Source: Paenibacillus sp. DCT19
GTDB lineage: Bacteria; Bacillota; Bacilli; Paenibacillales; Paenibacillaceae
DNA: 64,000 nt
Direction: 5' to 3'
Assembly (NCBI RefSeq): GCF_003268635.1
Contig: NZ_CP029639.1
Span: forward strand, 3,545,501-3,609,500
Positions within the stretch are counted from its first letter, which is position 1. Each line of letters starts with the position of its first letter. A program made the translations under genes and the position numbers. This document shows positions 57,476 through 64,000 of the stretch, piece after piece. The notes under the pieces were generated by a model. That model was not told the origin of the DNA. It did no database searches and saw only the letters and a list, made by a program, of their open reading frames with translations.

Positions 57476-59047
57476 TTATTTCTGGACCTTGGCGTACCAA
57501 TCTCTTGCGCGTTTGGTCACTTCTTCCCCGCCTGATCTGTTCCATTTATCTACAAACTCATCGAACTTGCTGATTGGGTACTGTCCCAGAATGATTTTCG
57601 TGGCGTATTCCACGTATAGCGTTCGATTATTAATGTCCGGGAAGCTGTCATACACGCTGGCTGGCATACCGTCACCGGCAATGACTTTCGCGTATTTCTG
57701 GGCTTCCTGCATATTACGGGTCACCTGGTCGATCGCCCATTGACTGTCTTCTGATGATGTGCTATTAAAGAGGTCTATCGTAAAATCAAGCGTCGCCAAA
57801 GTCGAATACGGATTCAAAAGTTGATTTTCCTGACTGCTCTTGTCATCGGGAAGTTTAACGGCTTTGCCGTCTTTCATCTCATAGTGCATGCCTTCCACGC
57901 CCAGGAACAGATCCTTCCAGTTCTTTTTATCATACATATTGTTCAGCAGCTTCAGGGTAGCCATCAGCTTGTTCTCATCCTTGTTGTTCTTGATGACCCA
58001 CTGCGGAGGTGCGAATCTCTTCATTGAGTAGAAACCTTCATATCCTTCAACTTTCGGTACAGGAAGCACGGTAAAGTTAGCCTTCACGCCTGTGTTCTTC
58101 TCCAAATTCTCCAAAATCATATTGCCGTGCTCGACCCAGTGAAAATAGTTTCCTACCTTGTCAGATTGAATTTTGCCATCCCACTTATCCTTCGTGTTCA
58201 AAAGTGACTCCTTGTCGATTAGACCTTCCTTATACAGCTTGGCCGCGAATTCCAGAGCTGCCCTCATATTCGGAGTCACTGCAGAATAAGTCAGCTCGCC
58301 GTCGTATATATCCCACTCCGGATAGCCTTCGAACATCGCTACCCCGTACATAGCAAACAAGTGGTCCATCCACCGTGCCTGCTCCCTGCCCCCGGTAGGA
58401 AGCTCATCCTTCTGGCCGTTGCCGTTAGGATCCTTATCCCGAAACGCTTCAAGTACCTTAACATATTCATCCTGCGTCTTCGGCATCGTCAGCCCCTGTT
58501 GATCGAGCCAATCCTGCCGGATCATGCCCGCGTATCTTCCGTATTCCACAACCCCAGGAATATAGTAGATTCTTCCCTGTCCTGTAGGATCATTTGCCTT
58601 GACTACATCCCACATCTCCTGCGGGATGGCTTCCCATACATTTGGCGCATATTTAGGCAGCAGGTCGGTCAGGTCGGCAATGGCACCATTTTTAGCCAAA
58701 CTGTCTTCAATGCCCTGCTGAGGGATGAACAAGTCAGGCATTTCATTGGCGGCAATTTTCAGGTTCAGTTGGTTCAGATAGTTGGTGCCTCCGTTCCATT
58801 CCACATACGGATGAATTACACCTACACCAAGCTTCTCCTTATAAAACTCATACAACTGGCTACCCTTGGTAATCGGTTTATAACCGATGTTCGTTCCCCA
58901 TACTTCGATATCGACTGTTCCATCCTCATTGGCCGAAGTCTGTCCAGCAGCGGAAGAATCGCCCGTTGAGCTTGAATTACAGCCGGTAATCGTGCTTATC
59001 GCAAGAACACCTGCAGCCATCATTAAACCCATTTTTTTTAGAATCAT
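57476..59047 (-). CDS. Extracellular sugar-binding lipoprotein of the second ABC transporter
   Basis: The start chosen is ATG 59047 behind AAAGGGG. The signal peptide ends in the lipobox ITGC (Cys23) with a Ser/Thr-rich linker. A family-1 binding fold of about 490 residues follows (IAANEMPDLFIPQQGIEDSL, MIRQDWLDQQGLTMPKTQDE, FRDKDPNGNGQKDELPTGG with a calcium loop). It follows the two permease genes and presumably delivers rhamnogalacturonan-derived oligosaccharides. Confidence 0.92.
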   Translation of the reverse strand: MILKKMGLMMAAGVLAISTITGCNSSSTGDSSAAGQTSANEDGTVDIEVWGTNIGYKPITKGSQLYEFYKEKLGVGVIHPYVEWNGGTNYLNQLNLKIAANEMPDLFIPQQGIEDSLAKNGAIADLTDLLPKYAPNVWEAIPQEMWDVVKANDPTGQGRIYYIPGVVEYGRYAGMIRQDWLDQQGLTMPKTQDEYVKVLEAFRDKDPNGNGQKDELPTGGREQARWMDHLFAMYGVAMFEGYPEWDIYDGELTYSAVTPNMRAALEFAAKLYKEGLIDKESLLNTKDKWDGKIQSDKVGNYFHWVEHGNMILENLEKNTGVKANFTVLPVPKVEGYEGFYSMKRFAPPQWVIKNNKDENKLMATLKLLNNMYDKKNWKDLFLGVEGMHYEMKDGKAVKLPDDKSSQENQLLNPYSTLATLDFTIDLFNSTSSEDSQWAIDQVTRNMQEAQKYAKVIAGDGMPASVYDSFPDINNRTLYVEYATKIILGQYPISKFDEFVDKWNRSGGEEVTKRARDWYAKVQK

Positions 59048-59109
59048 AGCTAATCCCCTTTCAATCATTTGATATTCTTATAGATTCTTCTGATCATTGA
59101 AAAACGAGA

Positions 59110-59979
59110 TCAACCCTTCACAGAGCCAAGCATGGCTCCTTTGACAAAATACTTTTGCAGGAAGGGATACACAATGATGATCGGAATCATCGCAAAAATG
59201 ACGGTTGCTGCTCTCAACGTCCGCTCATTATAATTCAGATCCACTGTTGAAGCAGCGCCTGCCATCATAACGCTATCGTCGGTGATAAACTGCCTGATCT
59301 TGATCTGCAGCGGAAACCAGTTGGTATCCTGTAGAAAAAATAACGGATGCTGAAATTGATTCCACAACACGACACCATAAAATAAGGCAAGGGTTGCCAT
59401 TACAGCTTTGGACAAGGGAAGAACGAAATGGAACAGCATGCGGAAATAGCCGCAGCCTTCAAGAAAGGCTGCTTCCTCCAGTTCTTTGGGAAATTGTTTA
59501 AAGAAGGTTCTCATGATGATCAAATTAAATGGATTCAGAATATGCGGCAAGATCAAGACCAGTGGATTATCATAGAGTCCAATACTGCGAACCGTCAGGA
59601 AATACGGAACAATCGGCGCTTTGAAGATCATTGCAATAACAACACATAACATAATCACGGATCCCCATCGGAACTCTGATTTCGACAGTGGATACGCGAA
59701 CAAGGCTGTCATCAGTAGAGCTAGTACTGTTCCAATCACGGTCGTACCTACTGTCAGAAAGAAGGATCTCCACAGATCCGGACGATCAATGATGTATTTC
59801 CATGAATCTAGCGTAAATTCCTTTGGCCATAGTGTCACCAGGTTCATGTCCACGACGCTTTTGGAACTAAATGAGGTGGAAATTACAGAAAGTAGCGGAA
59901 TGATGGCTGCAATGGAAAACAGGATGAGAAAAATGGTAACTCCGGTAACAAATGCTCGCTCTCTTCTCGCTTCAACCAT
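59110..59979 (-). CDS. ABC sugar transporter permease (LplC type), second system
   Basis: A MalG-like permease with the EAA loop EEAAFLEGCGYFRMLFHFVL and the ending LQKYFVKGAMLGSVKG. The start chosen is ATG 59979, two bases after the stop of the upstream permease and behind GGGGGG; the frame start at 59988 is a TTG inside that gene. The subfamily EAA loop has Cys-Gly in place of the usual Ala-Ser. Confidence 0.9.
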   Translation of the reverse strand: MVEARRERAFVTGVTIFLILFSIAAIIPLLSVISTSFSSKSVVDMNLVTLWPKEFTLDSWKYIIDRPDLWRSFFLTVGTTVIGTVLALLMTALFAYPLSKSEFRWGSVIMLCVVIAMIFKAPIVPYFLTVRSIGLYDNPLVLILPHILNPFNLIIMRTFFKQFPKELEEAAFLEGCGYFRMLFHFVLPLSKAVMATLALFYGVVLWNQFQHPLFFLQDTNWFPLQIKIRQFITDDSVMMAGAASTVDLNYNERTLRAATVIFAMIPIIIVYPFLQKYFVKGAMLGSVKG

Positions 59980-59981
59980 TT

Positions 59982-60887
59982 TTACCAAAGCCCCCCATCC
60001 GACACTTTTTTGGACAGTTTATTAAATACAAATACCAGGATAAAGCCAATGACCGACTGAAATAACCCGACCGCTGTTGCAAAACTATACTGCCCTTGCT
60101 GAATACCGGTTCGGAACACGTACGTATCCAAAATATCTCCCACACTGTATGTCATTGGGGTGAGCATATTAAATACCTGATCAAATCCGAGATCCAGGAA
60201 GTTTCCAATTTCGAGCAGGAAAAGCACAAGCACGGTTGGTAAGAGCAGCGGGAACGTGATGTGACGAATCTGCCTTAGTTTTGATGCCCCATCGATCATT
60301 GCTGATTCGTAGAGTTGCGGGTCAATCGCGCTAATTGCTGCCATATACACCACAGTTCCCCACCCGGCGTCTCTCCAGATGGACGAGATGGCATAGATGG
60401 GTCTGAAATAGTCACTCTCCTGCATAGCCAGCACAGGATCCAGCCCAAACCACCCGATAACGATATTGAACAATCCGCTTAAAGAAAAGAAATCGAACAA
60501 TATCCCGCCAACGATAACCCAGGATAAAAAATGAGGGATATACAGTGCCGTTTGGATTCCTTTTTTTAACGCTGATTTGCGAATCTCGTTAATCATCAGA
60601 GCCAGTAATACAGGCACCGGAAAAACCAACACAAGTTTCAAAAATCCGAGCATTAGCGTGTTTCCAAATACCCTTGCAAAATCGGGATGTTCGATTAAAG
60701 TTTTAAAATGTTTGAGTCCTACCCACGGACTGTCACCGAACCCTTGAAATACCGAGTAATCCTTGAACGCAATGATTGCACCGCCCAGCGGGACAAATTT
60801 AAACACTACGAGAAAAACGATACCCGGAATAGCCATCACGTATAGTGGCCAATACACTTTCATTCGATGAAGAGCAAAAACCTTCAA
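59982..60887 (-). CDS. ABC sugar transporter permease (LplB type), second system
   Basis: A MalF-like permease of 301 residues with FKFVPLGGAIIAFKDYSVFQ at the N-terminus and the EAA loop YESAMIDGASKLRQIRHITF. It ends NKLSKKVSDGGLW. Translation starts at TTG 60887 after GGGGGGGAT. It is the first gene of the operon; a perfect cre site lies 26 bases upstream. Confidence 0.9.
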   Translation of the reverse strand: MKVFALHRMKVYWPLYVMAIPGIVFLVVFKFVPLGGAIIAFKDYSVFQGFGDSPWVGLKHFKTLIEHPDFARVFGNTLMLGFLKLVLVFPVPVLLALMINEIRKSALKKGIQTALYIPHFLSWVIVGGILFDFFSLSGLFNIVIGWFGLDPVLAMQESDYFRPIYAISSIWRDAGWGTVVYMAAISAIDPQLYESAMIDGASKLRQIRHITFPLLLPTVLVLFLLEIGNFLDLGFDQVFNMLTPMTYSVGDILDTYVFRTGIQQGQYSFATAVGLFQSVIGFILVFVFNKLSKKVSDGGLW

Positions 60888-60912
60888 CTTATCCCCCCCC
60901 AGTATCCTCTAA

Positions 60913-60927
60913 TGAATCCGCTTACAT
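60913..60927. promoter_or_regulatory. CcpA (cre) site upstream of the second ABC operon
   Basis: The minus strand reads atgtaagcggattca, matching all 15 positions of the cre consensus. It lies between the response-regulator terminator and the permease start. Confidence 0.75.
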
Positions 60928-61003
60928 TTTAACTATACAGCCAGAATAATCCTCACTCAATTAGGCATTTTTAAGTTAAAACAAGTGTTTTTTAAGAAAA
61001 TGA

Positions 61004-61028
61004 ATGCCACTTCGTTATGAAGTGGCAT
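61004..61028 (-). terminator. Terminator after the response-regulator gene
   Basis: atgccacttc / gaagtggcat form a perfect 10-bp stem with a five-base loop. On the minus strand tcattttctt follows. It lies 12 bases past the stop of the response regulator. Confidence 0.8.
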
Positions 61029-61039
61029 CCCCTTGATTT

Positions 61040-62623
61040 TTATTGTTTTGCAAGACTTTTTCGATATTCCCTTGGTTTGAATCCAGTCCATTTTTCGAAC
61101 ATGCGTGCAAAATGCTGCGCATCCGAATAACCTACCTTATGGCAGATTTCATACACTTTCAAATCAGTCTGTTCAAGCAATTCCTTCGCTTTGCTGATCC
61201 GTATGTGGGTCAGAAAATTCAAATATGTTTCACCTGTTTTTTGTTTGAAATATTGGCTTAGGTAATACGGGTTCATATAAAAGCGAGCAGCTAATTCGGC
61301 TAGGCTGATAGGTTCATCATAATGGTCTGTGACATATTCCTTGATCTCTGAGATCATGTCCTTTTTTTTGGGAGTACGTTGTTCCAGCAAAAATCCAATG
61401 ATTCCAACAATGACTTCCACCATCCATTGTTCCAGAGACGCTAGCGTTTTAAACCGTGAAATACCCTCCAAAGATAACAGCTGAAGACTTAATAACCTGT
61501 TCTGCTGAAGCTGCTGAAAAGATACTTTCCGAATGCTCAGCAAAAGGATATTCAAGCACTGCAGCTGGAGATCTGCAGGACTAAAACTTGTTTCAGTTTC
61601 TATTCTTCTAAAGATGCGGTGGATCATATCCACGCTTTCCTTTTCATTCATGTTATCGATGGCAACCTCCAGGTCTTCGATCATCTCCTCTGTAACCAGC
61701 TCGCTTTTCCCTGTCAGATTCGTGATCTGGGTAAACGAAATGACGGGCTCTGCACCCTTGATGACTTGATAGCTAAGGGCACCTCGCGCCTCCTCAAAGG
61801 ATTGGCTAATACCACCAGGCCGATTCTGAACGCTGCCGATGCCAATCACGCTGGAGACGTTCAATTGTCTGAACAGAACATCATGAAGGCGCTGAACCGT
61901 GTCAACCATATCTCTGCTCTCCAAAGCTGCATCGTGCATCACAATCACCGCAATTTGTGCACCTGAATAGCGAAAGCGATACACATTACTGTACTGTCTG
62001 AAGACCAGATCAATCTGTCTAAATACAGGATCAAACCCGAGCTCTTTTAGACCGACTGCTTTACTGCGGATTTCAATCAGGATACACGTAAATTGCGTAC
62101 CCTCCTTAGGCATGCATCCGATCCTTTGTAGCTCCTCTGTCATTTCGGTATCATCGTTACCCATATCCAGAATATCTCGCAAGCCATCTTCCTGGATGCG
62201 TTGATGTGATGCCAGTTTTAATGCATCCATTTCCTGGACCTTGTTTCGCTCTATGCGAATTGTATCCATGACCTGACAAACACAGTCACGCAATTCCTGT
62301 TCTTCAACCGGTTTATTGATGTAAAAATTCACACCAAGTTGCATGCCTTTTCGGGCATATTCAAAGTCCGCATATCCGCTTAACAAAATGAATCTGCTCT
62401 GAATGTCGACCTCTTTAAGCATTTGGATCATTTCCAGTCCTCCAGCCTGTGGCATACGAATATCAGTAATAACGATGTCTGGCTGCCATTTTTGAATCAG
62501 CTCGAAGCCTTCTCGTCCATTGTAAGCTGTTCCGACCACTTCACATTCTGGAATATAGCGATCTATCATTTTTTTGAGTCCTTCCAATATCCCTTTTTCG
62601 TCATCTATCAAAATAAGTTTCAT
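61040..62623 (-). CDS. YesN-type response regulator with AraC DNA-binding domain
   Basis: The start chosen is ATG 62623 behind GGAAGGTGAG, giving 527 residues. The receiver domain has the acidic pocket Asp7/Asp8 (LILIDDEKG), phospho-acceptor Asp54 (VITDIRMPQ) and Lys in INKPVEE. A long linker of about 280 residues precedes the C-terminal AraC pair (ISLAELAARFYMNPYYLSQY; KVYEICHKVGYSDAQHFARM; FKPREYRKSL). It is phosphorylated by the kinase encoded just upstream and should activate the adjacent permease/lipoprotein/rhamnosidase operon in response to an external sugar. Confidence 0.93.
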   Translation of the reverse strand: MKLILIDDEKGILEGLKKMIDRYIPECEVVGTAYNGREGFELIQKWQPDIVITDIRMPQAGGLEMIQMLKEVDIQSRFILLSGYADFEYARKGMQLGVNFYINKPVEEQELRDCVCQVMDTIRIERNKVQEMDALKLASHQRIQEDGLRDILDMGNDDTEMTEELQRIGCMPKEGTQFTCILIEIRSKAVGLKELGFDPVFRQIDLVFRQYSNVYRFRYSGAQIAVIVMHDAALESRDMVDTVQRLHDVLFRQLNVSSVIGIGSVQNRPGGISQSFEEARGALSYQVIKGAEPVISFTQITNLTGKSELVTEEMIEDLEVAIDNMNEKESVDMIHRIFRRIETETSFSPADLQLQCLNILLLSIRKVSFQQLQQNRLLSLQLLSLEGISRFKTLASLEQWMVEVIVGIIGFLLEQRTPKKKDMISEIKEYVTDHYDEPISLAELAARFYMNPYYLSQYFKQKTGETYLNFLTHIRISKAKELLEQTDLKVYEICHKVGYSDAQHFARMFEKWTGFKPREYRKSLAKQ

Positions 62624-64000
62624 TTCTCTCACCTTCCTTTTTAGCATCGAAACTTATATTCTCAAGCTTGACTATGCCGGGAATCCGAATTTCGATGGTC
62701 GTGCCCTTCTCGATGCCAGATAGCACTTTAATATAATATGAATCTCCATAATGGAGCTTAATTCGTTCTGCAATATTGATCAGTCCTAGACCGTTCTCTC
62801 CATGGTCATCTTGGTTTTCCAGACTGTATCGGTTTGAACCCGCCTGTTCCAGCAATGAATTCAGTTCCGTCCATTTCTCCGGCGACATTCCAGTTCCATT
62901 GTCCGAAATTCGGATCAGAATCTCACCGTTATCCGTCCAGCTCCCCTCAATCTTAATAATTAAGGCTTGACTGTATCCTGCAAAACCATAATTGATGCTA
63001 TTTTCAACAATAGGCTGAAATACCAACGGAATGATGCTGCAATCCAGCATTTCATCCGGCATATTGACAGACAATGTGAACATATCATCGAACCGGATGT
63101 TTTGAAGCAGCAGATAGTTCCCTGTGTACTCCAGTTCATGCTTAATCGAGTGATGTCTCCCTTCTTTTCCAAGTGTTAACCGGAACATTCGAGCCAGAAT
63201 TTTAATCATCCCTGCCGTATCCTCGTCATCTTTTACCAATGCCTTCATCCGAATGGATTCCAAGGTATTGTATAGCATATGGGGTTAATCTGATGTTGAA
63301 GAGCGAGGAACTTGGCTTGCCGCTGCTTGATTTCGGCCAGGTACACCTCTTCTATTAACGTTCTGATCGTAATAATCATTTTGTTATAGCTGTATACCAG
63401 ACTTCCAATTTCATCACTGGTCTGTTCTTTCTCTATGGGAAGATATTGGCCTACCTCAGCCTGCTTCATGCTTCTTCGAAGTGCCTTGATGGGTCTTGTA
63501 ATTGTATAACTGAGCCACAGCGAGATCAGGAAAATAATCAGGCAACTTGTCATGATCACAATCATAGTAAGACCTTTTATCTGATTGATTTTTTGCAGCA
63601 ATTTGGCGCGGGGTATCTCGGTTTTAATGAATAATTCCCCTTGGGTCGTGTGTTCCGATAAAATAATCCGATCTTCATTTCCGCTGTCTCCCGAAGGCTC
63701 GAATTCGGAATGGAGCACCTGCTCCCATGTAATCCGGCCACTGGCAGCTTCGGAATGATAAACTATCTCTCTACGATCATTGCTTATAATCACGCTAATG
63801 CCATATTTATCACGGGCCTGCAAAAACTCATGCTCAAGCTGAAGCAGCGTAAAGGGATCGAGATCGATTAGAAGTATGCCGGCATATGCTCCTTTCGAAT
63901 TAAAGAGTACTCTTCCCACGGTCACAACGGCGCCTGCACCCTTATCCTCGTAATAAGAACGATCGTGCAGACCGCTAATAAAAAAGGTCTGATCCGAATT
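62601..64000 (-). pseudogene. YesM-type sensor histidine kinase (frameshifted; 5' end outside the window)
   Basis: The frame is open to base 64000, so the gene starts beyond the window. An extracytoplasmic Cache-like segment (GAYAGILLIDLDPFTLLQLE), a membrane helix (LTMIVIMTSCLIIFLISLWL), a HAMP linker (SYTITRPIKALRRSMKQAE) and the start of the phospho-acceptor domain (QAKFLALQHQINP) are followed by a frame break in the C run 63281-63284. One extra C restores NPHMLYNTLESIRMKA with the acceptor histidine. The other frame then holds the ATPase domain (ISDNGTGMSP, GENGLGLINIAERI). Its stop overlaps the start of the regulator gene by 23 bases, so the pair is translationally coupled. Confidence 0.88.

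Overview
The window looks like a chromosomal segment of a Paenibacillus-type member of the Bacillota. The inference rests on family content: LplB/LplC-type sugar permeases with large lipoprotein binding proteins, YesM/YesN-type two-component genes, large AraC-type regulators with a membrane sensor, DUF4179 and DKNYY proteins, strong AGGAGG-like ribosome binding sites, and moderate GC content. No rRNA, tRNA or CRISPR array was seen.

Layout. 1-11.3 kb is housekeeping or accessory: two small unknown genes, an ECF sigma factor with its DUF4179 partner, a WG-repeat protein, a ferritin-like protein, small membrane proteins, a DKNYY protein, a type I methionine aminopeptidase, an NAD(P)-binding reductase and an Imm26-like protein. 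11.3-13 kb is decayed sequence with an IS110 remnant. 12.8-17.3 kb is a beta-glucoside locus: AraC regulator, GH1 6-phospho-beta-glucosidase, PTS EIIBC and a separate EIIA. 17.5-38.7 kb is a pectin/rhamnogalacturonan locus: GH78 remnant, acetylesterase, ABC transporter, GH95, membrane-sensor AraC regulator, GH105, pectin esterase, AraC regulator, GH43, SDR, truncated transketolase and truncated PL11 lyase. 39.3-42.4 kb is a TetR/MMPL efflux pair. 42.4-49 kb is a graveyard of IS110 and IS3 elements and broken aldo/keto reductase and GH1 genes, with an intact TetR plus anchored TIM-barrel pair inside it. 49-53 kb has a truncated KAP P-loop NTPase, a PadR regulator and a cytochrome P450. 53-54.7 kb is an IS1182-type element inserted in a terminator. 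54.7-64 kb is a second sugar-uptake operon: YesM/YesN-type kinase and regulator, two permeases, a binding lipoprotein and a GH106-like alpha-L-rhamnosidase.

How the genes fit together. Secreted PL11 lyase would cut the rhamnogalacturonan backbone. The two ABC systems would import oligomers. GH105, GH106, GH95, GH43, the acetylesterase and the pectin esterase would trim them, and the SDR and transketolase would act on released monosaccharides. Five CcpA-type cre-like sites lie next to the sugar operons.

Two features run through the whole window. First, about twenty genes are broken by single-base shifts, nearly all consistent with one base missing from a short homopolymer and mostly from G/C runs. 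The simplest reading is homopolymer compression in the assembly, so genes typed here as pseudogene for this reason may be intact in the organism. Second, an 83-85 bp palindromic element with a terminator-like core occurs at four loci (about 12.0, 18.0, 19.2 and 49.0 kb). At two of them it sits exactly where a neighbouring gene is cut off. This element is the best candidate for something undescribed.
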